DNA of 64,000 bases from NCBI GenBank assembly GCA_015863185.1, contig JACBXP010000001.1:1-64000 (forward strand). Reading direction: 5' to 3'. A model generated the notes under the pieces. It had not been told where the DNA came from, did not search any database, and saw nothing but the letters and a program-made list of their open reading frames with translations. The stretch's first letter is position 1, and each line of letters starts with the position of its first letter. A program made the translations under genes and the position numbers. Of this stretch, positions 17,628 to 29,316 are shown in pieces. This DNA is from Aerococcaceae bacterium DSM 111020 (GTDB taxonomy: Bacteria > Bacillota > Bacilli > Lactobacillales > Aerococcaceae).

Positions 17628-17641
17628 TAAAAGCGTTTACA
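17628..17641 (+). promoter_or_regulatory. cre-like site upstream of the alpha-glucoside operon
   Basis: TAAAAGCGTTTACA matches TGNAANCGNWNNCW except at the second base. It lies about 36 bases before the predicted -35 of the next operon. Confidence 0.55.
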
Positions 17642-17676
17642 TTTTTTTTATTAATTCTATAATTAAGATAGCTAAG

Positions 17677-17705
17677 TTGACTGTAGTGGATTTATTGATT
17701 GATAT
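17677..17705 (+). promoter_or_regulatory. Promoter of the alpha-glucoside operon
   Basis: TTGACT at 17677-17682 and TGATAT at 17700-17705 have a 17-base spacer. The predicted start near 17712 leaves a short leader with TTAGGAGA before the first gene. Confidence 0.55.
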
Positions 17706-17739
17706 CATGTTGTAAAAATAAGTTAGGAGATGAAAAATT

Positions 17740-19360
17740 ATGATGTCAAAAATTCAGCGCTTTGGTGGCGCGATGATTATACCGGTAATGCTTTTTGCAT
17801 TCTTTGGTATTGTGGTTGGGGTGACAATCTTTTTCCAACAGGAAATGATATTTGGTGCATTAGCACACCCTGATAGTTTTTTCTATAAAATAATGGATGT
17901 CATCCAATCAGGTGGTTGGACGGTTTTTAACCAATTAAATTTATTATTTGTGATTGGGTTACCTATTGGTCTAGCCAATAAACAACAAGCACGTGCGAGT
18001 ATGGAAGCATTTGTCATTTATATGGTATTTAATTATTTTCTCGCGACGATGTTAGGGCATTGGGGAAGCAATTTTGGTGTGGAATTCTCTATGGATCCAG
18101 GTGGTGAATCTGGTCTAGCAATGGTAGCTGGTGTGAAGACACTAGATATGGGAATGATTGGTGCAATTATTATTACACTCATTTCTATCTGGCTCCATAA
18201 TAAATATTTTGATACAAAAGTTCCAGAATGGTTGAGTGCTTTTAGAGGTTCTACAGTCGTCATTGCGATTGGATTTTTCTTGATGTTACCTGTGGCGTTT
18301 GCTTTTATGGCAATCTGGCCATCCGTTCAAAATGGGATTTCTGCGGTTCAAGTATTTATTGTTAACTCAGGTAATTTTGGGGTCTGGTTATACACTTTCT
18401 TAGAAAGATTACTCATTCCAACTGGAATGCATCATATTTTAAATACACCATTCCAATTCGATAATATTGTCGTTGATGGTGGATTGTTACAAGCATGGAC
18501 ATCACAGCTAGGTGAATTTGCACGTAGTAATGAGACATTAAGAACATTGTTCCCAGAAGGTGGTTTTTCGCTTTATGGATTAACAAAAGTTTTTGCGCCG
18601 ATTGGTATTTCTTATGCATTTTATACTACGGCTCATGAAGATAAAAAGAAAGAAGTAGCAGGGTTGATGATCCCGGTTACCTTAACTGCGATAGCAGCAG
18701 GTGTTACAGAGCCGATTGAATTCACCTTCTTATTCATTGCGCCTGTTTTATTCTTAGTGCACGCATTAATCGCTGCGACATTCATTACGGTCGTTTATAT
18801 GTTAGGAGTGTCTGGTTACTTCACTGGTGGTTTGATCGAATTTACTTCATATAATTTTCTTCCATTAGGATCAACCCATTGGCGTGCCTATCTAATCGTA
18901 TTAGTTGTTGGATTGATATTTTCTGTGATTTGGTTTGTGGTATTCCGCTTCCTTATTGTTAAGATGAATCTGAAAACACCAGGCCGTGAAGCGATTGATG
19001 AAGAAATGCATCTTTACAGTAAAGCAGAGTACCGTGAAAAACAAGCGAATCAGAAACAAATGCCGGATCAACCGACAGAAGCAATGCCGGTGACAGAAAA
19101 TGCTTCAATGAAAGATTCTGATAAAGAATTAACAAAAGTTGAAGGCTATTTGGCTGGTTTAGGTGGTAAAGAAAATATCAAAGGCTTTACGAACTGTGTC
19201 ACTCGTCTCAGAGTCGATGTTCATGATGTATCTAAGGTAGCGGATGAAAAATATTTCAAACAACATGGTGCATTAGGATTAGTGAAACGCGATAATAATA
19301 TTCAAGTAGTGGACGGTACCAATGTGCAATTTACGGCGGATGAATTCGGAGAATTGCTGA

Positions 19361-19368
<8 letters not shown>
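17740..19368 (+). CDS. PTS alpha-glucoside-type EIICB component
   Basis: This is a 542-residue glucose-superfamily permease. The EIIC part (about 1-420) has roughly ten hydrophobic segments and the conserved motifs RLLIPTGMHHILNTPF and GVTEPIEFTFLFIAPVL. A hydrophilic linker leads to EIIB (about 460-542), with the phosphocysteine in GFTNCVTRLRVDV. No EIIA domain is attached, so a separate EIIA such as the one at 672 must supply phosphate. The GH4 enzyme downstream has the alpha-type motif, which indicates maltose or another alpha-glucoside as substrate (MalB/GlvC/AglA group). Confidence 0.9.
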
Positions 19369-21251
<1,883 letters not shown>

Positions 21252-21264
21252 TATTATATTATAG

Positions 21265-21293
21265 AAAGCAGGAAGGTATTTCCTGCTTTTTTT
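21265..21293 (+). terminator. Terminator after the GH4 gene
   Basis: AAAGCAGGAA at 21265-21274 pairs with TTCCTGCTTT at 21280-21289 and is followed by further T. It separates the catabolic genes from the regulator. Confidence 0.85.
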
Positions 21294-21322
21294 AATGATC
21301 TAAGAATCGGAGAGGTTAATGC

Positions 21323-22087
21323 ATGAGTTTCCTAAAAGAAATTTATCAAATGAATTTTAAAAATTTTACTGACAATGAAAGAGAAATATTAAAATATATT
21401 ATCAATAATCCTCAACAAGTGACGAATTTATCCATCACTGAATTGGCTGAAAAAACACTCACGTCAAAATCTTCCATATTTCGTGTGGCCCAAAAACTAG
21501 GTTTTTCAGGATATTCTGCGTTTAAATATTATTTAGCAGAAGAAATTGATAAAAATAATAATCGGAAATTTACGGATAGTCTAGATAATGACTTAAAACA
21601 AACTCGGAAGCTCTTTAAGCAAGCAGATATTCATGCGATTGTCAAAATGTTAATGGAATCCGATCAAATATTAGGTTATGCGACAGGAGTCGGCCAGCAA
21701 AATGCCTTAGACGATTTTGGACGTAGTTTATTAGTGCTTGATAAATTAGTGATGAATATCCCAGCCTCAAAAGAATTGAGTTTAATTTCCTCACATCTTA
21801 ATGAAACAGATACCTTGATCATTGTCTCTTTGAGTGGAGATATTAGAAACATTGCCCAAACGATACAAAAAATAAAGCTGAATGGTGTAAAAATAATCGG
21901 AGTTACTCGAGCGGACCACTCTTTATTGTCTGATTTAGCGGATAAGGTGATTTTTTTCCAGACCGAACCACATTATGTTTTTGAAAAAGAAATTGTTTCT
22001 TTTCATCCCTTATCCTATGCTTTTGAATTATTATTTCAGCAGATTATTGAATACTATATTGAACAGAGACAAGAACGAGAAGACTAA
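21323..22087 (+). CDS. RpiR/MurR-family transcriptional regulator
   Basis: This 254-residue regulator has an N-terminal HTH_6 domain (about 1-75, with LSITELAEKTLTSKSSIFRVAQKLGF) and a C-terminal SIS sugar-phosphate-binding domain (about 105-235, with VSLSGDIRNIAQTIQKIK). Such proteins sense phosphorylated sugars. Its position behind the alpha-glucoside PTS and phosphoglucosidase suggests that it controls them, as MalR-like or GlvR regulators do. This is inference. It starts with ATG at 21323 behind GGAGAGG. Confidence 0.88.
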   Translation: MSFLKEIYQMNFKNFTDNEREILKYIINNPQQVTNLSITELAEKTLTSKSSIFRVAQKLGFSGYSAFKYYLAEEIDKNNNRKFTDSLDNDLKQTRKLFKQADIHAIVKMLMESDQILGYATGVGQQNALDDFGRSLLVLDKLVMNIPASKELSLISSHLNETDTLIIVSLSGDIRNIAQTIQKIKLNGVKIIGVTRADHSLLSDLADKVIFFQTEPHYVFEKEIVSFHPLSYAFELLFQQIIEYYIEQRQERED

Positions 22088-22127
22088 AAACCAATGATAT
22101 GATGAATAGCGACGAGGGAGGGCTGTT

Positions 22128-22760
22128 ATGATCCTAGAATTTTGTGCTGAAAATTTCACATATATACCGAATAAGATTGAAAACGGCGCCAAGCGTATCG
22201 AATTATGCGATAATTTGGCGGTTGGTGGCACAACGCCTAGCCATGGAGTGATTAAGTATACTTTGGATTATACTAAAGACCTAGAGATACCTGTTTTTGT
22301 GATGGTTCGTTGTCGTGGCGGTAACTTTGTGTATAATCAGACCGAACAATCCATCATGTTAGATGATGTGGAAGAAATGATGAAACTAGGTGCTGATGGA
22401 CTCGTTGTTGGAGCGTTGAAAGAAAATTATTTGGACTTACAATTTATCGAACGCATCACTCAATTAGTGCATCATTATAATAAAAAGATTATCTTTCATA
22501 TGGCCTTTGATCAATTATCTATCGAGAATCAATTTCGAGCGATCGATGATTTAGCTGATCGCGGTGTGCATCGCATCTTGACTCATGGTGGGCCAGCTCA
22601 ATCGGATATTATCTCTAACACGGATCATCTTCTAGCACTCAACGATTATGCTGCAGAACGAATAAAGATATTACCGGGTGGCGGGATTCATCGAAATAAT
22701 TTATCTCAATTGCATCAATTACTACAGATGGAAGAATACCATGGGACGAACATAGTATGA
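22128..22760 (+). CDS. cutC: CutC family protein
   Basis: This is a 210-residue TIM-barrel protein of the CutC family. It shows EFCAENF, the motif GAKRIELCDNLAVGGTTPSHG, VMVRCRGGNFVYN and the end KILPGGGIHRNNL. CutC was first linked to copper tolerance, but the biochemical function is not established, and many Lactobacillales genes lie, as here, beside sugar genes. It follows the RpiR gene by 40 bases with GAGGGAGGG before the ATG. Confidence 0.88.
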   Translation: MILEFCAENFTYIPNKIENGAKRIELCDNLAVGGTTPSHGVIKYTLDYTKDLEIPVFVMVRCRGGNFVYNQTEQSIMLDDVEEMMKLGADGLVVGALKENYLDLQFIERITQLVHHYNKKIIFHMAFDQLSIENQFRAIDDLADRGVHRILTHGGPAQSDIISNTDHLLALNDYAAERIKILPGGGIHRNNLSQLHQLLQMEEYHGTNIV

Positions 22761-23529
22761 GAATGCATGGCTATTGATATGCTTCAAAACTGCAATTTCA
22801 CTTCTCATTTGAATGTTAAATGAACCAATAATAAAAAAATGTGAAGGGGCATCGATTCGTGCTTTTAAACGGTACTATGTAAATTATCTGGGACTTCAGT
22901 TCCAGTTCTTTATTTACACAAAATTATTTAAGGATGCTATTTAAAGAGATAAAATAATTTTATTAACTTCAACAAATAAAAGATTTTCACTTCAAAAGTC
23001 ATTTTCAATTATTAATTGATGTGTCTATGCTTATAAAGATGAATGACGTGGGATGATTATATAATTTTGCTTTATAGTTCTAATTAATAGGGCAAACTTT
23101 TGTGATTTAGTGCTAAATGATAGCAAGGCCATTCTTATAAATTAATGAGTCTTATTAAACCTATAACTTTTTGTAATAGACTTTTTATGATAGCACCATT
23201 GAAAGCGTTATCTGATTGAGCTATGATTAATATATAGAATGGTGGTAACGAAGTATATTTGTTAACTATAGTGGTTGACACGAGTTGAATCTAGAAACTG
23301 CTATAAATCTGCTTAATGATTATTAAACATAGAGAATATTCATAGCCAAATCATTATTTTTATGATTGTGATAGCGGATGAATATTTTGCTTAACATTCT
23401 ATTGTTCGAAAGGAGTAGGTATCGAATGATACTGGTTAATTGATAGACTGAGCTTTCGTTTGTCGTGAGCTTGGAACCAAACATGGATGATAGAAGTTGA
23501 TGAAAACCTGTCAGAATCGAGGGAGACCA
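22761..23529. other. Long intergenic region without a recognised gene
   Basis: About 770 AT-rich bases hold no reading frame that I can support. A hairpin lies at 22878-22918 (TGTAAAT/ATTTACA arms with an inner GGGAC/GTTCC stem) without a T-tract. A perfect cre match lies at 23200-23213. The rest shows no clear promoter. It may be the remains of decayed genes or an upstream control region of the LysR gene. Confidence 0.5.
23200..23213 (+). promoter_or_regulatory. cre site upstream of the LysR-acyl-CoA operon
   Basis: TGAAAGCGTTATCT matches TGNAANCGNWNNCW at every defined position. It lies about 315 bases before the LysR gene, the nearest downstream gene. Confidence 0.5.
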
Positions 23530-24441
23530 ATGGATATCAAGCATTTGAATTACTTTATAGAAGTAATTGAACAAAATTTCAATCTCACTAAAGCAGCGGA
23601 AGTCCTTTATATTTCTCAACCGACTTTGAGTATCATGATTAATGATTTTGAACGCAATCGGAATGTACGATTATTTAAAAGAAAAGGACAAAAAATCATC
23701 GGTTTAACCACAACAGGTGAACGATATTATCATGACGCTTTGGCTGTGATTGACCAATACAATGAGATGATTCGTAATTTAAATCATCAAGATGAAACAA
23801 TTAGTGGAAAAGTTATATTAGGTATTCCACCAGTTGTAGGATCATTATTATTTGCGGATGTATTACCTAAACTTATTGAACAACATCCACAAGTGAAATT
23901 CACTATCGTTGAAAAAGGAGCCGAAGATTTAAAGGCGGATTTATTAACGGGTCAATTAGATATCACGATTTTGTTGATGCCGCTTGGCATACCAGAATAT
24001 TTGGTGGAATCATATGAGATTGCACAGTCCGAGATGGTTGTTTTCACATCCCAAAATAATGAGTTAGCCAAATTAAATCGATTCATTGATTGGCACGACT
24101 TAAGAAATCAACGTCAAGCGATTCTTGACCCAACTTTTATGATTCACCATCAATTAAATGGTGCGTTTTACAGGCGTGGCTTAGACCCCAATGTATTTTT
24201 GAAATCTATCACATGGGATTTTCTGATTAACACGGTTCGTTTGGTAGATGATTTATTTACTATTTTGCCACATAAGATTACAGATATTATTAATACAGAT
24301 AATTTGGCCATCTTACAGATGAATGAACCACTGAATTGGTGTGTGAATATATGCCGTTTGAAGAAGGCGCATTATGAACCCACAGAAGATCGTATATTTA
24401 GAGAATTAGTTAATCAATTTAACACTCCAGTCACAAAATAA
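23530..24441 (+). CDS. LysR-family transcriptional regulator
   Basis: This 303-residue protein has the LysR N-terminal [20 protein letters not shown] then [19 protein letters not shown], and a C-terminal periplasmic-binding-like effector domain (about 90-290). The ATG at 23530 follows GAGGGAG; an in-frame ATG at 23497 gives a non-homologous extension without a site. It lies 23 bases before the thiolase gene on the same strand, so it is probably cotranscribed with the acyl-CoA operon and may control it, perhaps sensing an acyl-CoA or a fatty acid. The effector is unknown. Confidence 0.88.
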   Translation: MDIKHLNYFIEVIEQNFNLTKAAEVLYISQPTLSIMINDFERNRNVRLFKRKGQKIIGLTTTGERYYHDALAVIDQYNEMIRNLNHQDETISGKVILGIPPVVGSLLFADVLPKLIEQHPQVKFTIVEKGAEDLKADLLTGQLDITILLMPLGIPEYLVESYEIAQSEMVVFTSQNNELAKLNRFIDWHDLRNQRQAILDPTFMIHHQLNGAFYRRGLDPNVFLKSITWDFLINTVRLVDDLFTILPHKITDIINTDNLAILQMNEPLNWCVNICRLKKAHYEPTEDRIFRELVNQFNTPVTK

Positions 24442-24464
24442 TATCGAATCAAGGAGGAAATAAC

Positions 24465-25649
24465 ATGAAAGAAGTTGTCATTGTAGCTGCAAAAAGAACA
24501 CCCGTCGGATCCTTTGGTGGAGCACTTAAAGATATTGGTCCAGTAGAATTAGGTGTCGCAGCCGTTAAAGGGGCACTAGAATCAATTAATTTAGATCCAA
24601 AAGAAATCGACGAAGTAATCTTAGGAAATGTGTTGAGTGCAGGTCATGGCCAAAATGTGGCACGACAAGTATCAATCCATTCAGGTATTCCTCAAGAAGT
24701 TCCCGCATTAACCATCAATAAAGTCTGCGGTTCGGGATTAAAATCCGTTGCTTTAGCAGCCCAAAGTATTATTGCTGGTGATAATGAAGTTGTTATCGCT
24801 GGAGGAACAGAAAGTATGTCTCAAGCAGGTTATGTTCTTCCAAAAGCACGTTGGGGACAACGTATGGGTGATGGACAAATGGTCGATACGATGATTCGCG
24901 ATGGTCTAACTGACGCTTTCGAAAATTACCATATGGGAATTACTGCAGAAAATATTGCTGAAAAATTCGAAATCAGTCGTGAAGATCAAGATGAATTAGC
25001 GACTGCTAGTCAAAATAAAGCAGAAGAAGCAATTAAAACAGGACGCTTTAAAGATGAAATTATTCCAGTAGAAGTACCACAACGTAAAGGGGATCCTGTA
25101 GTGGTAGATACTGACGAATTCCCTCGTTCAGGAGTGACTGCAGACGGGTTATCGAAATTAAGACCTGCATTTAAGCGTGACGGAGGAACCGTTACTGCAG
25201 CGAACTCTTCTGGTATTAATGATGGGGCGGCCATTCTAATTGTAATGAGTAAAGGAAAAGCAGATCAATTAGGGTTGAAGTCGGTCGCATCGATTAAATC
25301 TTATGCTAGTGCAGGTGTGGACCCAGCAATCATGGGTACAGGACCAATTCCAGCAACACAAAAAGCGTTAGATAAAGCTGGATTAACAGTAGATGAACTT
25401 GATTTAATTGAAGCTAATGAAGCTTTTGCTTCGCAAGCTTTATGTGTCGTTCGTGGATTGGAAATGGACATGGATAAAGTGAATGTTAATGGTGGAGCGA
25501 TTTCAATTGGTCATCCAATAGGTGCTTCTGGAGCAAGAATCCTTGTTACATTACTTCACGAAATGGACAAACGCGATTCTCATTATGGTTTAGCGACATT
25601 ATGTATTGGTGGCGGCCAAGGTATCTCAATGGTGGTAGAACGCGCTTAA
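24465..25649 (+). CDS. Acetyl-CoA C-acetyltransferase (thiolase)
   Basis: This cytoplasmic enzyme (394 aa) either joins two acetyl-CoA to acetoacetyl-CoA or cleaves 3-ketoacyl-CoA. Catalytic Cys88 is in [11 protein letters not shown], His350 in [10 protein letters not shown] and Cys380 in CIGGGQG; the start is [16 protein letters not shown]. The length equals that of biosynthetic thiolases, also called AtoB/ThlA. In many Lactobacillales the thiolase serves mevalonate synthesis, but the three following beta-oxidation-type genes point to a fatty-acyl-CoA cycle here. It starts behind AAGGAGG. Confidence 0.92.
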   Translation: MKEVVIVAAKRTPVGSFGGALKDIGPVELGVAAVKGALESINLDPKEIDEVILGNVLSAGHGQNVARQVSIHSGIPQEVPALTINKVCGSGLKSVALAAQSIIAGDNEVVIAGGTESMSQAGYVLPKARWGQRMGDGQMVDTMIRDGLTDAFENYHMGITAENIAEKFEISREDQDELATASQNKAEEAIKTGRFKDEIIPVEVPQRKGDPVVVDTDEFPRSGVTADGLSKLRPAFKRDGGTVTAANSSGINDGAAILIVMSKGKADQLGLKSVASIKSYASAGVDPAIMGTGPIPATQKALDKAGLTVDELDLIEANEAFASQALCVVRGLEMDMDKVNVNGGAISIGHPIGASGARILVTLLHEMDKRDSHYGLATLCIGGGQGISMVVERA

Positions 25650-25757
25650 TTAAATTTGGATTAAGATGTTAATAATTTTTTATGGATTCAGAAAGGAGAG
25701 GAAGCACGTAACAATATAACTTTCCATGACAGTATGATTCTAAGAGGAGTGAGAACA

Positions 25758-26612
25758 ATCGAAGAGAAACAAGTAAAAGTAATGGTTATCGGTTCAGGAC
25801 AAATGGGTAGTGGCATTGCGCAGAATTTTGCTCAAAGTGGCTATCAAGTAAACCTGAATGACATTAAACAAGAATTCGTTGACAAAGCAGTAGCTAATAT
25901 CACTAAAGGACTTGAGCGATCAGTCGAAAAAGGGCGCTTATCTGCTGAAGATAAAGAAGCAACATTAGCGAGAATTTCGGTGTCGACAGACTATCAATCA
26001 GCTAGCGAAGCGGATTTGATTGTTGAAGCAGCGACAGAAAATCCTGAAATCAAGTTAAATATCTTTAAGCAATTAGATGAATTAGCGCCAGCAGAGGCTA
26101 TTTTAGCAACGAATACCTCATCTTTATCAATTACTCAAATTGCGGCTTCAACGAATCGTCCAGATAAAGTAGTGGGGCTCCACTTCTTTAATCCAGTTCA
26201 TGCCATGAAATTAATTGAATTGAACAAAGGGTTAACGACTTCTCCTGAGACAGTCGCTAAAGTAAAAGAAATTGGTGAAAGCTTAGGTAAAACAGTCATT
26301 GAAGTAGCTGATTCCGCAGGATTTGTAGTTAACCGTATCCTAATCCCAATGATTAATGAAGGAATCTTTGTATTATCAGAAGGTGTTGCAACAGCTGAAG
26401 AAATTGATCAAGCAATGCAATTAGGAGCAAATCATCCGATGGGACCATTGGCCTTAGGTGATTTAATTGGTTTGGACACTGTGCTAGCTATTATGGAAGT
26501 ATTGTTCAATGAATTTGGCGATCAAAAATATCGTCCAGCACCATTATTACGCAAAATGGTTGAAGCAGGAAATCTTGGACGTAAAACGGGTCAAGGATTT
26601 TTCAAATATTAG
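25758..26612 (+). CDS. 3-hydroxyacyl-CoA (3-hydroxybutyryl-CoA) dehydrogenase
   Basis: This NAD-dependent enzyme (about 284 aa) interconverts 3-hydroxyacyl- and 3-ketoacyl-CoA. The Rossmann motif [15 protein letters not shown], the catalytic region [17 protein letters not shown] and [17 protein letters not shown] are typical, and the length equals the usual 282-287. The start is uncertain: the well-placed GAGGAG at 25744-25749 points to ATC at 25758, which yields the expected N-terminus. ATG at 25734 and GTG at 25749 are in frame but lack a ribosome site, and ATG at 25782 would cut into the first strand. Confidence 0.88.
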   Translation: MEEKQVKVMVIGSGQMGSGIAQNFAQSGYQVNLNDIKQEFVDKAVANITKGLERSVEKGRLSAEDKEATLARISVSTDYQSASEADLIVEAATENPEIKLNIFKQLDELAPAEAILATNTSSLSITQIAASTNRPDKVVGLHFFNPVHAMKLIELNKGLTTSPETVAKVKEIGESLGKTVIEVADSAGFVVNRILIPMINEGIFVLSEGVATAEEIDQAMQLGANHPMGPLALGDLIGLDTVLAIMEVLFNEFGDQKYRPAPLLRKMVEAGNLGRKTGQGFFKY

Positions 26613-26621
26613 GAGGATTTC

Positions 26622-27404
26622 ATGACAGACTTTAATCAAATTACACTGAATCTATCAGAGATTGCAGAACTGGTCATCAATCGGCCTAAACAATTGAATG
26701 CACTGAATTCTGAGACATTGGGAGAAATAGGGCAAGCGATCGATCTTGTTCAAGCAGATGAACAAGTTCGTGTACTAATCATTACAGGATCAGGAGAAAA
26801 ATCTTTCGTTGCTGGGGCTGATATTAAAGAAATGAAAGATAAAGACCCAATGGAAGCGAGTGAGTTTTCACAACTTGGGAATGCTGTTTTCCAGAAAATT
26901 GCGACACTTCGCCAACCTGTTATAGCCGCTGTTAATGGCTTTGCACTGGGAGGCGGATGTGAATTAGCTCTAGCTTGTGATATTCGTTATGCTTCTGAGA
27001 ACGCTGTGTTCGGACAACCAGAAGTTGGTTTAGGAATAATACCTGGATTTGGTGGGACACAACGTCTAGCACGTTTAGTAGGTCATGGACAAGCAAAAGA
27101 ATTAATCTTCACAGGCAGCAATATCAAAGCGCCTGAAGCATTGGATATTGGTTTAGTTAATAAAGTAGTTGCACCAGAGGAATTAAAAGATGCGGTAACA
27201 AAATTAGCAGAACGCATCGCAAAACAAGCGCCTTTTGCTGTTGAAAATGCAAAAACTGCCATCAATCATGGATTAGATATGCCACTAGAACAAGGATTAC
27301 ACTTTGAAGCTATCTCATTTGGCAATCATTTTGCAACGGAAGACCAAAAGAATGGTATGACTGCTTTTATCAATAAGGAAAAAACGACGTTTAGCCGTCA
27401 ATAA
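26622..27404 (+). CDS. Enoyl-CoA hydratase (crotonase family)
   Basis: This 260-residue enzyme adds water to 2-enoyl-CoA, giving 3-hydroxyacyl-CoA. It has the oxyanion-hole motif SFVAGADIKEM, and both catalytic glutamates lie in the segment FALGGGCELALACDIRYA and in FGQPEVGLGIIPGFGG, as in true hydratases rather than isomerases. It starts 10 bases after the dehydrogenase behind TTAGGAGG. It forms the hydration step between the neighbouring dehydrogenases. Confidence 0.92.
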   Translation: MTDFNQITLNLSEIAELVINRPKQLNALNSETLGEIGQAIDLVQADEQVRVLIITGSGEKSFVAGADIKEMKDKDPMEASEFSQLGNAVFQKIATLRQPVIAAVNGFALGGGCELALACDIRYASENAVFGQPEVGLGIIPGFGGTQRLARLVGHGQAKELIFTGSNIKAPEALDIGLVNKVVAPEELKDAVTKLAERIAKQAPFAVENAKTAINHGLDMPLEQGLHFEAISFGNHFATEDQKNGMTAFINKEKTTFSRQ

Positions 27405-27424
27405 TTATAAAAAGGAGAATGATT

Positions 27425-28633
27425 ATGACTGACGTTAAATCAATTGCAAAGGAAATGTATCCAGAGGACTTATTAGGTTATGCAGAAAAGCTAACTGAAG
27501 GTGAGTTGAAAGTTCTTAAAAATCTTCGTAACGAATTAGAAGAACGTGTGCGCCCAGTGTTGAATGAAAGCTATGAAAAAGCTTTACTTCCGAGAGAAGA
27601 AATTTTAACAGCTTTTAAAAATGCTCAAATCATGAATCACCCAGATTTATTTGAAGGCCGCGATGAAAAATGGCGTGTCCGCGAAGTATACAATGCCTTC
27701 TTATACTTAGAGCTTGCACGCTTTGATCCATCAGTAGCTACATTCTATACTGTTCATGGTGGCTTAGGATACAACACAATTTTAATCGGTGGTACCGAAG
27801 AACAAATTGAAAAGTATGGTTCATTGGTTCGTGATTTTGAAGCACAAACTTGTTTCGGCTTAACAGAACCAGATCATGGCTCGGATATTGCGGGTGGTTT
27901 ATCAACAACCGCAGAGCGTAAAGGCGACACTTGGGTATTAAATGGTGAAAAACGTTGGATTGGTGGCGCAAAAACAGCCGATTTCATTCCAATTTTTGCA
28001 CGTGATGTGGAAGACAAAAAGATCAAATGTTTCTTAGTGAAAAAAGATTCACCAGGTCTAAGAGTAGATAATGTTCAAAACAAAATTGCTTTACGTATTG
28101 TTAACAATGGTCATATCTATTTAGAAGATGTTGAAGTAGAAGAAGCGGATCGTTTACCAAATATTCATGGTTATTCTAAAGTTGCTGAAATCTTTACGCA
28201 TACACGTACAGACGTAGCACATATTGCAATGGGTACAGCAGCTGGAGCGTTTAATGCAGCACTTGCATTAACAACAGACCGCGAGCAATTTGGACGTAAA
28301 TTAGCTGGTTTCCAATTAGTTCAAGAGAAATTAGCACGGATGCAAGCAAATGTTGTTGCAGCTATTGGTTATTCAGTGCGTGTTGCTGAGATTCAAGAAT
28401 CTGGTACACAAGATATGTTGAATTCATCCTTAGCAAAAATGCATAATTCACTAGTGATGCGTGAAACTGTTGCCTTAGCACGTGAAGTATGTGGTGGTAA
28501 TGGTATCACACTTGAGACCAATGTTGCGCGCTTCTTTACTGATGCGGAAGCAATCTATACTTATGAAGGTACACATGAGATTAACTCTATGTTAGTTGGA
28601 CGTGAAATCACAGGTATCGGTGCATTCGTTTAA
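27425..28633 (+). CDS. Acyl-CoA dehydrogenase/oxidase family flavoprotein
   Basis: This 402-residue FAD enzyme oxidises an acyl-CoA at the alpha-beta position. It has the three-part fold with FGLTEPDHGSD (FAD site), GEKRWIGGA and the C-terminal helical domain with R-QFGRKLAGFQL. The likely catalytic base is Glu381 in YTYEGTHEINSMLVGREITG. The end resembles glutaryl-CoA dehydrogenase and plant short-chain acyl-CoA oxidase more than butyryl-CoA dehydrogenase (recalled comparison). No electron-transfer flavoprotein gene is nearby. The ATG at 27425 has the better spacing to AAAGGAGA than the one at 27419. Confidence 0.88.
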   Translation: MTDVKSIAKEMYPEDLLGYAEKLTEGELKVLKNLRNELEERVRPVLNESYEKALLPREEILTAFKNAQIMNHPDLFEGRDEKWRVREVYNAFLYLELARFDPSVATFYTVHGGLGYNTILIGGTEEQIEKYGSLVRDFEAQTCFGLTEPDHGSDIAGGLSTTAERKGDTWVLNGEKRWIGGAKTADFIPIFARDVEDKKIKCFLVKKDSPGLRVDNVQNKIALRIVNNGHIYLEDVEVEEADRLPNIHGYSKVAEIFTHTRTDVAHIAMGTAAGAFNAALALTTDREQFGRKLAGFQLVQEKLARMQANVVAAIGYSVRVAEIQESGTQDMLNSSLAKMHNSLVMRETVALAREVCGGNGITLETNVARFFTDAEAIYTYEGTHEINSMLVGREITGIGAFV

Positions 28634-28662
28634 TAACGATACGGATCCTGCCTAATTAAATA

Positions 28663-28752
28663 AAACATTTCATAACTTACTATAACTTAGGCGAAATGTT
28701 TAAACCATGCGTCCTCCATCATGCAATGTGATGGAGGATGGCATGGTTTTTT
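28663..28752 (+). terminator. Double terminator after the acyl-CoA operon
   Basis: A first hairpin pairs AAACATTTC (28663-28671) with GAAATGTTT (28693-28701). Directly after it, AAACCATGC (28702-28710) and TCCTCCATCA (28712-28721) pair with TGATGGAGGA (28729-28738) and GCATGGTTT (28741-28749), followed by a T-run. Confidence 0.8.
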
Positions 28753-29265
28753 TAATGTTTAAAGAGAGACTTACGAATCTAAACGATTTCAGCGATTGTT
28801 CTATAGACCGTTTAAAGAAATAATAATCTAAAAGAAGTAATAACATTATTGAGCGGGAGTCACCAGCATTCAGTATTTCTTGTTGTTTATGATTGCCATT
28901 TTCTAGGGAATATAAGGCCATTCAAGAGTAAGATATATAAATAACTTACCTTTATAATTAAGCGCCTCTAGGTAACAAGATGACGTTTTCAGTTTGTTAA
29001 GATTAAATCTTTCAGTTAATCAATAGAAAAGATAAGGGGATATTTGTATGGTTGATTTGATTGCGTTGCCTATAACCATTAAGATCTAATGGAGTGATTT
29101 GAGAATCTCTTGAATTAAATGTTTGAACATTGAATATCTTTTCAAAGCTGGCTAATGCAAGGACAAATTGATTAATACAATGATGTCTCAATCTATCTGA
29201 TAATATGTTTGAGTAAATATGAGTGATTTAAAAAAATTAATATCATGATGCTTTGATGAAGCCAT
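28753..29265. other. Intergenic region, no gene seen
   Basis: Roughly 500 AT-rich bases between two convergent operons contain no reading frame with a ribosome site and no recognisable protein. No repeat or RNA gene was seen. Confidence 0.5.
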
Positions 29266-29269
29266 CAAA

Positions 29270-29295
29270 AAACGCCACTGATTATAGTGGCGTTT
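29270..29295 (-). terminator. Terminator of the first GPH transporter gene
   Basis: AAACGCCACT at 29270-29279 pairs with AGTGGCGTTT at 29286-29295; on the minus strand the stem is followed by T residues. It lies 22 bases past the stop codon. Confidence 0.8.
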
Positions 29296-29316
29296 GGGGA
29301 TAAATTATATTAAATG

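Noticed and set aside
23323-23619. A 98-codon minus-strand frame upstream of and overlapping the LysR gene
   Set aside because: It has no ribosome site, its protein resembles nothing, and it runs antisense into the start of the well-supported LysR gene.
25685-25715. A second strong ribosome site (AAAGGAGAGG) upstream of the hydroxyacyl-CoA dehydrogenase
   Set aside because: No usable start codon follows at proper spacing, and the codons after it soon reach a stop, so it marks no gene.
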